From: Diabrotica undecimpunctata
Taxonomy: Eukaryota; Arthropoda; Insecta; Coleoptera; Chrysomelidae
DNA length: 64,000 bases
Direction of reading: 5' to 3'
Assembly: GCF_040954645.1 (NCBI RefSeq)
Contig: NC_092804.1
Span: forward strand, 148,995,108-149,059,107
Part shown: positions 18,921 through 29,972 of the stretch, in pieces
How the letters are laid out: each line of letters starts with the position of its first letter
Position numbering within the stretch: the first letter of the stretch is position 1
Translations under genes and position numbers: made by a program
Notes under the pieces: generated by a model
What the model saw: the letters and a program-made list of their open reading frames with translations, nothing else
Databases searched by the model: none
What the model was told of the DNA's origin: nothing

Positions 18921-21562
18921 AGAGATAGAGCCGAAATTTTGAACTGATCAGTAATATGACATTTCTCTATTGGAATATATTCATTGTAACTTTGTTAAGA
19001 CTTTGCTTTACAGGCGGACGCCCCTCGTGGTACAGGGGGTGGCTATACAGGGATGAAGTTGTCATTTTTTTCGGAAAAATTAACGATTAATAATATGGCT
19101 GAAAATTTGCCCAGAGTAAGATCTTGGTATAACTAGACGAAATCCCAAAGGGCGGACACGAGAGTGGATACATAAGGTGTGGCGGACAGGGGTGAAATTG
19201 CAATTTTTTGGGGAAAAATTAACGATAAGTAATATGTCCGCCATTTTCATGGCTCATTATTTAGCCCCTAAAAACTTTAAATCCAAAAGGGCGGATAGCT
19301 GGGTTGGTACAGAGAGCCACAAAACGGGGTCAAATGTACCACTTGCCTGCGCATTTTAGGTCTCGGTAACAATTTTCAAACTGATTTTATTATGATATTT
19401 TTATACCGATTGATTTGAAAATTTGTATGCTCACTTCTGTTACTATTCTGAGAAGCGTCAAGTAGAGTTTTCCTCAAAATTTTCCAAAAAAATTCCGTAA
19501 ATGAAAATTTTCGTAATTTTTTGAGGTACAATCTAATTTGTAGAATCCTTTCGATTTTCTGTAAGTTATACCATGATTTGTTTTCCAAAAATATTCAAAC
19601 GATTTTTCCGATAAGAAAAAAAAATTTAGAAAAACTTTTCTAAAGCATTTGATAAAACTCTACGTCGTCGTCTGAATCTTTTATAGAATATTTTGTAGTT
19701 TTAAAATGATATTATGACAATGTTTTTTTTTCAAACTAAAGTCATATTTACTTTACAAATCACAATTTTTTCTTAAATATAAATATTTTACGAATTAATT
19801 TTTAATTGAATAAATGTTTGATATTTGATATTTTATTAAATTAAAGTAATTTTATAATGTTAACTATTAAATATTTTTGGTATAACAAATAGTAATTTTA
19901 CTTATTTTTTATTACAATAAAAAGGTTTTTAAATTTATATTGCATAAATAATAATTGTTCAGATATAAGAAAAATTTGATTTATTCTTACATTATTAATC
20001 AATTACAAAATATTTCTATTTATCAATAGGTAAAATTCAATTTGTAGAATTCCTTTAACATTTTACAAATAATTATTAATAAAAATTAATTTAATAGTGG
20101 AATTATCAATTTTTTAAGTTTTGAAATTTACTTTGTAGATATTTTTAATATTTTTTTTAACTTTTAAATTGATTGAATTTTTTTTCATTAGTTAATTATA
20201 ATTTTACAAATTCTGTTTGGACAATAATTTTGCATCATTATTATTTTAAAATATTAAAATAATAATGATGCGCGTTCATTTAGATCAGTAATTCTAGACG
20301 CATGCGCTAAATGTAATAAGTATCAAGATGCTTTTATTCAACTTGGTGAAACTGACTTCGATTGTAATGAAGTTTTTGACACCTTAGAAACTTTCATATG
20401 TCACTTATATGGAACAGGACTGGCGAGAACAATTCCAAAAAGAAAAGTAAACGATGTCAGAGTTTCACTATTTAACCGGCAGTATAAGTTGCATGATGTG
20501 AACGAGCCTTAAAAAAAAAACTAAAAAATTTCGATGCTTCAAGCTTACCATCATGTCATGAATTACACCAACATCTACTGCGAGCTCATTATATTTCAAA
20601 TATTTGGACAAATGCTCATAAAAAAGTACCAACAGAATTGATTGTTGAAGAACCTGGTTGGGAGTTTGAAGATGAAACATATAAATTCAAATGATTTAGT
20701 GGACCTCAGATGCCAGAATCAGTTCGAGAAGTAGTGATTGAAAATGAAGCAGATAATGAATGTGATATTATTGAAAGTGAAAGTAACGAAGATGATGAAT
20801 GTGATGACATCAATGAGAGTGAGAAAAATGACGAAATTTTTAAAGTTTTTCTAACTTTTTTTTTCTTATCGGAAAAATCGTTTGAAAATTATTGGAATAA
20901 AATCATGGTAGAACTGACAGAAAATCGAAAGGATTCTACAAATTAGATTTTACCTCAAAAAATTACGAAAATTTTCATTTACGGAAATTTTTTTGGAAAA
21001 TTTTGAGGCTTGAAACTCTACTTGACGCTTTTCAGAATAGTAACAGAAGTGAGCATACAAATTTTTAAATCAATCGGTATAAAAATATCATAATAAAATC
21101 AGTTTGAAAATTGTTACCGAGACCTAAAATGCGCAGGCAAGTGGTACATTTGACCCCGTTTGATGGCTCTCTGTACCAACCCAGCTGTCCTCCCTTTTAT
21201 ATTTGGAGTTTTTAGGGGCTAAATAATGAGCCATGAAAATGGCGGACATATTACTTATCGTTAATTTTTCCCCAAAAAATTGCAATTTCACCCCTGTCCG
21301 CCACACCTTATGTATCCACTCTCGTGTCCGCCCTTTGGGATTTCGTCTAGTTATACCAAGATCTTACTCTGGGCAAATTTTCAGCCATATTATTAATCGT
21401 TAATTTTTCCGAAAAAAATGACAACTTCATCCCTGTATAGCCACCCCCTGTACCACGAGGGGCGTCCGCCTGTAAGGCAAAGTCTTAACCCAGTTACAAT
21501 GAATATATTCCTATAGAGAAATGTCATATTACTGATCAGTTCAAAATTTCGGCTCTATCTCT
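18921..21562. mobile_element. DNA transposon-like unit with ~0.7-kb terminal inverted repeats
   Basis: The left arm (18921-19637) and right arm (20842-21562) are inverted copies over ~715 bases with few differences. For example, gagccgaaattttgaactga at 18927 is answered by tcagttcaaaatttcggctc at 21536, and cgatttttccgataag at 19599 by cttatcggaaaaatcg at 20865. The arms carry GC-rich blocks such as ggcggacgcccctcgtggta. The ~1.2-kb interior is AT-rich on the left and holds the tail of a protein on the right (20290-20945). The arms contain mirror-image 60-residue open frames (19177-19359 and 21306-21124), which are not genes. Confidence 0.85.
20290..20945 (+). pseudogene. C-terminal part of an uncharacterised transposon-associated protein
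   Basis: Readable pieces are AFIQLGETDFDCNEVFDTLE, TFICHLYGTGLARTIPKRK, NDVRVSLFNRQYKLHDVNEP, then after a frameshift DASSLPSCHELHQHLLRAHY, ISNIWTNAHKKVPTELIVEE, PGWEFEDETYKFKWFSGPQM and PESVREVVIENEADNECDII with an acidic tail. 'C/S...L..HLLRA.Y...IW..A', then 'GW..ED', then 'W..G...PE.V' is a pattern I recall from uncharacterised proteins widespread in insects and cnidarians and associated with repeats; I have no functional name. The amino-terminal part is missing, and the last part runs into the right inverted repeat. Confidence 0.55.
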
Positions 21563-22565
21563 CCGACTATTAGGCAAGCTCCTCTTTCCTTTAAAGAAGA
21601 CAGATAGTTGAACGATATTTTATACAATGTCTATCACCGCGTATGGATTTATTTTTGTCCCAGTTTTATATTGGTCCACTATTTCAAATGCAGTTCAAAC
21701 AGACATATATTAAATTGTATGTTCCGTTTTAAATTGGTTCAATCTGTATATTTATATAATATACACTTATCAATAAAATTTAAATATTTCTTACGAAATA
21801 ATAGCAAAATTCTATAACTTTTTTATGAAAAAATTTAATTAATTTATTTTTCCGGGGTGAAAATAGCATAATTTCAATCATTTTGTTTCGCTACCAAAGT
21901 TTAAAAGAATGAAGGTTCTTTTGTCATATAAGCCATGATATTGCAAATTTGCTTTAATTTGAAATTCCAATCTAAAAAAAAACGGAGCTCCGACAGGTTT
22001 CCCCTCCACATTTCCGTGGCGGTATTTAACGAGTAACATCATTTTAACGGGGTATAAATTTTTACTCTTTTATTGTATATGTCATCTATAAGTTGGATCA
22101 TAAAAATTAGATCTTCATTTCTTCTATATTTTCTTGAGAAAAGCATCACTGTCACCGAAATATCCCTTTAAATCAAAGACATGTTATTAGAAGTACACAG
22201 AGATTAGTAATTATGCAATATTATGAATAACAGCTCCGAGGTACATTACCGATCGTTTAGTAGATCTAGTTGTACCCTATGTATTCCTTATCTGTAGGCG
22301 AACAACACTTGTTCACCTATCGCAAATGTGATAAGGGATAATTTATTGAACTTGATAAAAAAATTCCGATGAACTGATACTAACCAAAACAAGATTTAAA
22401 TTTTATAGAGCATGTTTGCGACGATGCTTAATAGGTGAAAGCCTGCCAGAAATAAGACACTAATTACAACGTGATCTTCAGGTAAACATTATCTGAATTT
22501 AGCGACATATCTTATGTAGTATAGTTAAAGCTCAAAAAGGTAATATCTAATATTAATAATCAGAG
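21563..22565. other. Unassigned stretch with a small hairpin
   Basis: Beyond the outer inverted repeat (~21714-21750) nothing coding was found. Near 22285-22343 a nested hairpin occurs: ccttatc/gataagg outside and gcgaacaa/ttgttc inside. Confidence 0.4.
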
Positions 22566-22576
22566 TACTTTCATTG

Positions 22577-23478
22577 ATTTTAAAGCCTACAGTCAAAGAA
22601 TGTGCTATTTACGCTTAAAAGGTAAATTCTTTAATTACAGTTTAATTAATGCACATGCCCCGACCGACGACAAACTAGAAGACATTAAAGAACAGTTTTT
22701 CGAAGACCTAGAACAAGCCTACAGAAGATGCCCCAAAAATGACATTAAAATAGTGCTAGGTGACATGAATGCAAGAATAGGACGGGAGCATGTTTTTATG
22801 CCGACTATAGGAAGGCATAGCCTACACAAAATCAGTAGCGATAATGGATTACGACTGATAAACTTAGCAGCAGCACTGAACATGACCGTCGCTAGCACCT
22901 ATTTTGAACACAAGAATATACACAAGGTAACCTGGACCTCCCCTGATTTAAGAACAACTAGTCAGATTGATCACATCTTAATAGATTCAAGACACGGAAC
23001 GGACATAATAAACTGCAGAAGTTATAGAGGCGCAAACATAGACTCAGACCATTGTTTAGTGATCTCAACACTAAGGGCTAGAATTTCAAACTCCAACAAA
23101 GAAAAAGAAATAAATAGAAAGAAATGGAATGTACAGAAGCTGAGAGATACAACTGTTGCAAAACAGTACTGGGAAAATGTTACCAATAGGTTAAGGAATC
23201 AAAGTCTAGGCGAAAAAGACCAGAGAGATATAGATTCATTCTGGAACAGGATAAGGAAAGATATTGAGTCAGCAGCACAAGATGAAATAGGAACAGAAAC
23301 TTGTACCCGAAAAAATCACTGGTTTGACGATGAATGCAAAGACGCAACACAGAAAAAAAATGAAGCCTATGCAAAAATGCTTACCCGCCGAACTAGAATA
23401 AGTATAGAGAAATACCAGACAAAGAGAAGAGAAGAAAAGAAAATACACAGAATGAAGAAACGAACTAAAAAAAGGTGA
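22577..23478 (+). mobile_element. Endonuclease (APE-type) half of an endonuclease-RT retrotransposon
   Basis: An open frame from ATG 22600, readable a few codons upstream, contains FFNYSLINAHAPTDD, DIKIVLGDMNARIGRE, LRLINLAAALNMTVASTYF, VTWTSPDLRTTSQIDHILID and ANIDSDHCLV. These are the last catalytic blocks of an APE-like endonuclease (GD.NA.IG, QIDHI, SDH). After it come a K/E-rich linker and NHWFDDECKDATQKKNEAY, ending in a basic run and a stop. The first ~100 residues of the domain and all of the RT are missing. The frame is otherwise unbroken over 290 codons, suggesting a younger copy than its neighbours. Confidence 0.9.
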
Positions 23479-23489
23479 ATTGGTGGTTC

Positions 23490-24416
23490 AATACAATTCA
23501 CAACTAATTTACATAATTAAATGGAAAGACTGTCGTGAAATAATGGCTATTTCTAGTGAATATAATGCACGTATGGAAACCATGATAAATTGGCGTGGTC
23601 AAGAAAAAAAAAACCTGTATTGATAGATAAATATAATGAGTTTAGGGCAGTTTAGAGTTAATCATGGCGACCAGATGATGTCATATTATTCCTCTGAGCA
23701 CAAGACGCTTATTTGGTATAAAAAGCTAACTGTTCATATATTTCAAATAATGATGATCACATCACATTATCTTTACAAGAAAGGGAATTCTGACAATAAA
23801 ATGACCTTTTAGGATTACCGATTATGTATTATTGAGAAGATAATTGGACTTACACCACCAGAACCAGAACCATTACGAAAAATTAAGATAACACATCTTC
23901 CTGAACTTTGTCCCAAAAGTGAAAGAGAAAATAAAAGAGTTAAAAGGAGATGGTGTGAGGTTTGCTGGCAAGAAAAAAAAGAGTCGACTTAATTTATTAC
24001 TGTCCATTATGTCCTAATCAACCTGGACTGTGTTTATCTTCATGCTTTCGTAAATTCCATTTTAAAATATAGTTTTGGTTACTTTTCTTTAGTTTCGGTT
24101 TCTTTTTTTGTTTGTGTTTTAATTAAATGTGCTTTTTATGTTTTATCGTAAATTTTTAGATTATTTGTTTGAATTTTTAGATAAAAACCGTATATTACTG
24201 AACGCCGCAAGGGAAGTCCCCGGCACTCATTTAGCAATTAGCTTTTCTGTGCCTTCACCACCCCTAAGGCGGTCTTGTGTTTTTTGAAAAAATATACCAA
24301 AATTTATACTTAGTCTAGTACCCATCAGCTAAAATAAATATTACAACACTATTTAAAAATAAACATGCTGCCATCTGGACTTTGTCACTAATGAGTTGCG
24401 GAGTTAAATGTGTTAA
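23490..24416 (+). mobile_element. piggyBac-like transposase, 3' half, with a TTAA terminus
   Basis: Readable pieces: EIMAISSEYNARMETMINWR (~23540), RVNHGDQMMSYYSSEHKTLI then WYKKLTVHIF (~23655-23745), and YLYKKGNSDNKMTF. Next is IIGLTPPEPEP and, in a third frame, the cysteine-rich C-terminus ERENKRVKRRWCEVCWQEKK with YYCPLCPNQPGLCLSSCFRK. The order 'DQM..YYS..RKT.RWYKK' then a RING-like Cys/His tail is diagnostic of piggyBac transposases. A TTAA at 24413-24416, preceded by atgagttgcggagttaaatg, may be its 3' terminus. Frameshifts and stops are present and the amino-terminal half is absent. Confidence 0.85.
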
Positions 24417-24849
24417 TGTTATATTAAATTCGCTCATGGATGCAGATTAAATTAGTTTGCCAGCAATTCTTTGATTTTGCACTTGAAAGATTACTCATAT
24501 ATTCATACAAATTATCCTGCAAATTTATCTCGTATCTATCTTGTATTTGTAGAGTACGTCTATATGTCAATCAAAATAGGATGACATTTTGAGATAATAA
24601 AACAATAATATAGAATTAGACCAAATTACCTCATTACAAAGTCTTTATTTAATCGCATCTTTTATTCTGACTAATAACGTTTGTTGTCAATATAATATTT
24701 ATATTACTGTATATCGAAATGTTATTAATAATTGTGTATTCAATATAAATTATTGTCATTATGATGGCGTTGTGATTAAAAGAAGTAAATAAGAACAACA
24801 GCTATGAATACAAGCAAAAATTTTTTCTAAATTTTTTTTATAAAATTTT
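24417..24849. other. Unassigned AT-rich stretch
   Basis: Nothing recognised. Confidence 0.4.
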
Positions 24850-26640
24850 ATAAAATATCGGAACAAGAACGGATACCGAAAGAATGGACTAAAGTTACAG
24901 TAGCTAATGATGTATATAAAATACTTGCAGTATGATGATTCAGAAAAGGGCACAGCACAGTAGATAAAATTTTCTTGCTGCCTGAAATACAAGCAGAAAG
25001 TTACAAATACGAGAAATTTACAGTGGTCGTATATTACTTTAAACAATCCTTTAACAGAGTAAAACGAAAAGAAATATACAAGGCACTACGTAAGATAAGA
25101 ATTAGTGAAAACTAGTAAGAATGGCAAAAATGGCACTCAGAAAATCAGAGAATAGGGTTAAAATAAATAGCAGAAACAGATAAGTTTGAAATCAAATAGG
25201 GGGTGCGACAAGGAAACCCAGTGTTATCATTGTTGTTCAGTATCCTTCTTGAAATTGTCGTTAAAAAGAGCTAATTCGCACTACATCGGCTCCGGTCAAG
25301 AACACTGATTAGACCTTGGCCGCGTAGAGTCTAACTTACAATGCGATCAGCCGTGCGGCCAGCAACATGCTGCTTCTTATACGTTGGCCGTACCTCGTAA
25401 GAGGCTTTCTACATTAACTTTTATCTTTAATTCAGAAGATGTCACGGAGGTCGTTGCTGTATACATGTATAATCGTTTAATTAAAAGAAAACAAATATTG
25501 AGTAAATCCAATTTTTAAATTGTCCCATAGTACACAAATTATACAATACACGTACAAATCACTGTCTGGCCGCATTCTGGCTGGCCGTCGTGCGCGTTGA
25601 TCCATAAGAGTAGATACTAACTTTGGTCGCAACGACCGTCTGGTCGGAAGCTCGTCATATCAACGAAATATAGCTGGTGCGGCCAACTGGCTGCAACGGC
25701 CACATGCGCGTTGATCCGACCAGCCGCAATCCTGGCTATGGCCGGAGTCACAATAGTGCGTGTTAGCTCAGAAGCCGAAATTAACAGGACAGGACTTGTA
25801 TATCAACAGAGACACCAATGCCTAGTATTCGCTGATGACAGTACTGATAGTCAGAAGTAAACAAAAAATAATAAAAAGACTGGAAGCAAAAAGAAAAATT
25901 AAAGGGATATACATAAATAAAGAAAAGACCAAATATATGGAAAAAACAGAAAGAGAATAATACCTGACAATACTCTTAGAAGAGAAAACAAATAAATTCG
26001 AATAAGTAGAAATATTCCAATGCCTAGGAGTGACACTTACCGGGAGACCAAATATAAAAGAATAAATCCAAACGAGGATTATGGCTGGTAATCGTTGTAC
26101 ATACTTTGCTCTAAACAACTTATTAAGCACTAAAAGCATGCCTAAAGGGGCTAAGATAAGAATATATAAGACAGTAATAAGACTATGGCATTATATTGCA
26201 AGTGAAACATGGACGATGAATAAATCAGAACCAACAATGCTCAAATTGTGAAGAGAAAAGTTTTCAGGGAAATATTTCGAAAAAAGCTATGGAATATAAT
26301 GTGGACAAAAAGACCAAATATAGAACTAGATACGATTTATGGTGAAGCGAATATCGTAGGTATCGTAAATTCACAAAGACTGAGATGGCTGGGGTATATC
26401 CAAAGGATGCCAAACACAAGACTACGTAAAAGAATACTAAAGGGAGAAATAGAAGGAAAAAAGAGGACAGGTAGGCCGAAAACCAGGTGGACGAAGGAGG
26501 TTAAAAAAAACATAGAAGAACTTAAAATCTCAAATTGGAAGAGTAAAGCAGAAGACATGAAAGAACGGAACAGAATAGTAATCCAAGCCATGGACCTTCT
26601 ATGCCTGGAGACCAATGCATTACTGTAATGCATTGAGTGG
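24850..26640 (+). mobile_element. Endonuclease-RT retrotransposon relic, interrupted by a TIR element
   Basis: The + strand shows, in shifting frames, QSFNRVKRKEIYKALRKI (~25045), GVRQGNPVLSLLFSILLEIV (~25200-25260), then after a ~0.5-kb insertion INRTGLVYQQRHQCLVFADD (~25785-25840) with the catalytic FADD kept, EIFQCLGVTLTGRPNIKE, RIYKTVIRLWHYIASETWT, and the C-terminal frame 26248-26628 with SQRLRWLGYIQRMPN and GKKRTGRPKTRW. The tail block 'RLRW.GH..RM' and 'GRP..RW' marks the endonuclease-RT group. Multiple stops make it dead, and the endonuclease domain is missing. Confidence 0.85.
25268..25768. mobile_element. Non-autonomous TIR element inserted in the RT relic
   Basis: agctaattcgcactacat at 25268 is mirrored by tagtgcgtgttagct at 25754-25768, and gctccgg by ggccggagt further in. 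The ~500-base insert is GC-richer than its surroundings (gcggccaactggctgcaacg) and separates RT motif 'VLSLLF' from 'FADD'. No open frame inside encodes a transposase. Confidence 0.65.
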
Positions 26641-26949
26641 AGTAGTGTCTGAGGGTTTAGGAGACTGAGACCTCGAAAGTCCTGAAGACATCAAAGAGGA
26701 TATCGAAAGCTCGGCGCAATGATAATCGACGCGGTTCAACCCGAAAGACTGTTAAGTTAATAATATTTTTTGTAATAGTATAAATCTTAGCTCCAGGTAA
26801 ACTTCACCAGATTTATTCTACATTTTATTAGTAATTATAACAATTTGTCTAATCATCAGAAAATGTTGAAGTACAGGAGAAAAAATAAAACGGAAAATTC
26901 TAAAAAATAATGATAAGAAAAGTAAAATAAAATATGAAAAAATTCTTAA
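26641..26949. other. Unassigned spacer
   Basis: Possibly 3' untranslated remains of the RT relic (26640-26760), then AT-rich DNA. Confidence 0.35.
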
Positions 26950-27781
26950 TAACGAGTGTTTCTACCTTTACTACGTATAACAGCCTCACATCGTTGGCCC
27001 ATACTTAATAATTGCCGTATTTCATTTTGGTCTAGTTCTCTACAAATCTGGATCAGCCTCTCTACCACTTCCTGTAAGTTGTTTGGTTGGATCGGTGTCG
27101 CTCTTAATCACCTACCAAATATATCCCAGAGATTTTCAATCGGATTTAAATCCGGACTATGTACTGGACATTCCATAGTGTTAATTTCTACCTCTTAGCT
27201 TGCATTACCTTGCATTAGTAAGAAATTTTCACCGGTATAAGGAGCGAATGGTACTACATGTTGCTCCAGGATCTCCAATATGTACCTTTCAGCTGTAACA
27301 GTTCCATTTTGTATGACCACTAGGTCCGTACGTGCCGTTGAAGAAATACCACCCCACACCATAACGGATCCTCCACCAAAAAATGTGGTGTGTGAGAAGT
27401 TACACTGAGCATATCCCTGTAGTATAGCATATACTTAGTATTCCCTAAGTCGCTAGCCAACAGTTTCAGCACTAATTTGTATAGCATGCACGTTTTGAAG
27501 CTAAATTTGTAGACTTCGATGTGTTACAAAACGTTGTCGAAGAGCAGAAATTCTTAAAAATCGATCTTGACTACCCGGTTTCGTCGTTGCCCTGGTCTGC
27601 GAGTATGATCTCCTGTTTCGAGGAATCTTTCTAACACCCGTGAGAGGGATGTGTGGGACACATTAATCTGATGACCAATTCTTCGGTAACTCCAACCTTC
27701 TTCCGACAGTATCACTACTTGGGCACATTCATCTCGGGTTAAATTACGTGATTGACGCTTCATAATAAACACAATTAACAA
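26950..27781 (-). mobile_element. Tc1-like transposon, internally deleted
   Basis: The minus strand opens at 27781 with MKRQSRNLTRDECAQVVILS, EGWSYRRIGHQINVSHTSLS and RVLERFLETGDHTRRPGQRR, the paired-type helix-turn-helix DNA-binding region and GRPR-like hook of Tc1 transposases. Later it reads VWGGISSTARTDLVVIQNG, ERYILEILEQHVVPFAPYTG, ENFLLMQGNAS and SPDLNPIENLWDIFGR, ending IRSKGRNTRY at ~26950. The stretch with the first catalytic Asp is deleted between the two halves, and the second Asp (expected in LLMHDNARPH) is Gly. The DLNPIE block with the final Glu is kept. Stops occur at two further points. Confidence 0.9.
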
Positions 27782-28315
27782 TATTCAACAATTAAACAGT
27801 AGCTGAATAAAATTCGTGAACACTTGGAAATTAGTATATTTATAGAATTAGTGCATTTTTTGCTTCTTTTTGTTTTGTTGCAAAAAAACTATAGCGATAA
27901 AACGCAGTCAATAAATATAGAGTATACGAATAGCATATACAAGGGGCTTGCAAAATATAACATTACAATGGAAATTTTTATTAACGCTAATAAAATATTT
28001 TAATATTTCAAAGTGGTGCGTTAATTTCTTGGAGAAGTGTATATATTCTACAAAAAAGATTTTTAAAATTTAAAGGTATCTACTAAATAATGGAAGATTA
28101 AGATAAATATGTATTGCTGACTTATTAATGTTCATCAGTACGGTGCAGTTAAATTAGAATAAGTAAATTTAAACTGGAAAACGATTATAACCAGCATAGT
28201 ACAACCAATTTGTGGCATTAATTTTTGGACAACCGTGACGACGCAGTGCTACAACTAACTAAATGTTCAATAAAATTTAGTATTAGTTTTTTTCTTTTTT
28301 ATACTTTTATATACC
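27782..28315. other. Flank of the Tc1-like element, otherwise unassigned
   Basis: gttaatttcttggagaagtg near 28021 resembles Tc1/mariner terminal repeats, so the element may extend to ~28040. The rest is AT-rich with nothing recognised. Confidence 0.4.
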
Positions 28316-28316
28316 T

Positions 28317-28500
28317 TTAACACGTTGCCTGCCGTAGAGGATTTTGTAATACTTTCCGTTCACGCCGTAGTCACCGAGACGGCATCAGAGATACATTAAA
28401 ATTTTCGGTCAAATAGACCTCGCTGGCGGGCAGAGCAATTTTTTTCTCGGTCACATAGACCGAGACCACAGGTATTTTACCCTCCTCGGTCATTTTTGAT
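28317..28500 (+). repeat. piggyBac-like terminus with subterminal palindromes
   Basis: The stretch begins TTAACACGTTGCCTGCCGTA, the form of many insect piggyBac-type ends (TTAA target followed by a cac/ccgtt...tgcc repeat). Inside, cggtcaaatagacc (28406) and cggtcacatagacc (28448) are direct copies, and the second forms the perfect hairpin ctcggtc-acata-gaccgag (28446-28464). No matching opposite end was found nearby. Confidence 0.5.
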
Positions 28501-29891
28501 TTAATTAAAAAATGCACTGTCTAGAGAAGGTTAATAACTTGTTTTCTCAGTAGAGTGTACTTTTTAATTAGTTGTAATTTTTTTTTTTTCAAACAAGGTT
28601 CTGTTTTTGTTGTAATAATCTTTATATTATTTTACTCTTTATATCGTTTTACACTATATTTTGGTCGTTTAATTTTACGTACCCCTAATTTATCTAATTA
28701 ATACAGAAATTTTAATAAAACTCATTAGAAATAAGCATTGGAGAGATAGTTAACTAGGTCATTAGTTTTATCAGTAAATAATGTTTAGTCGAAGCAAGGC
28801 AAAAAAAAGTCGAGTTAGTAGTTATTTGGTTTATGCTTAAAAACTACAAAAAACAACAGTTCAAATTATGAACATCGTTAAAATTTTTTATTCGCTATAA
28901 ATAGGTAAGATAAAAAGCTTTTATTCGTTTGAAAAAATATTCCCAAGAAACATTTTTGCATGATAATGTTTGTGATTTCCTCAGAAGAATAAGATTTAAG
29001 AAGTCCCCATGTGAAAAGTGGTCCTTATTAAATTTATTTTAAACAAATTTTAAAAATCAACTTTTTCGAGATACTTTAGATCGAGTTAATGACCGAGTTT
29101 CAGGTTTAAAATAAGCTCCACATAAAACTAGTTTTTGGGTGTTAAAAAGCAACCAAATAATTATAGTTTAACATATAAAGTGAATCAAAGTGATTTTTCT
29201 CATCGCAAGTATAAAATATGTGAGTACAAATATTGATTTATTATAAATAATCAACATAAAAATAAATAATTTTTCACCAAAGCCAGCATTCACCAAATTC
29301 AAATATGAAAAAATCAAAATGTACCTAAATTTCTATCCAAAAAACAAACAATAGTTTTTCCTGAGCTGGAAAATACAAAGTTAAAAGAATATTTGTTTAC
29401 AGTTGGTGATTTAATGCATCCCAAAAATAATAATTTCTCCTTAAGAATGTCAAATAATCGACTTTTCATTTACCTAACAAGCGGAGCTTTTGGAGATATT
29501 ATCCATTTCACTCACGCTACAAGAAATAATACAAATAGAAAGCTGAAACTTTCCAGCTTTTTCTATTATTTTTTTGGAGATTTTTAAAACATAAAATGTG
29601 GCTATACTCATAGTCCCTTTGGTTTTTGATTTATTAAATATCCTTCTATAACGACAAAGCTACTTTAGGTCACAATAAAGTCACAGGAAAAAAGTTAAAA
29701 ACTGAAATATATTGAATTATCACAAAAGAAAATACACAAAAGAAAGTATATTATTTTTCATGATAAATATGAAATCAGTTGTTTCTCAGAATGTGTGATT
29801 TATATATACTACGTAAAAAATCAAGCCTACTAACTCCTCCCATATTTTGGTTATTCAACCCAGCAGCCTCAGGTTGGAGTACTTTAAACTT

Positions 29892-29892
<1 letters not shown>
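28501..29892. other. Unassigned AT-rich stretch (~1.4 kb)
   Basis: No coding motif, RNA or clear repeat was recognised. Confidence 0.4.

Positions 29893-29968
<76 letters not shown>
29893..29968. repeat. (TA)n microsatellite, left of a transposon
   Basis: About 76 bases of TA, ending exactly at the transposon's left inverted repeat. Confidence 0.95.

Positions 29969-29972
<4 letters not shown>

Noticed and set aside
19177..19359. 60-residue frame repeated on the minus strand at 21306-21124
   Set aside because: The two are mirror copies within the long inverted repeats, with no motif or sign of selection.
25822..26139. 105-residue minus-strand hydrophobic frame
   Set aside because: It is antisense to the RT region carrying FADD and the following thumb.
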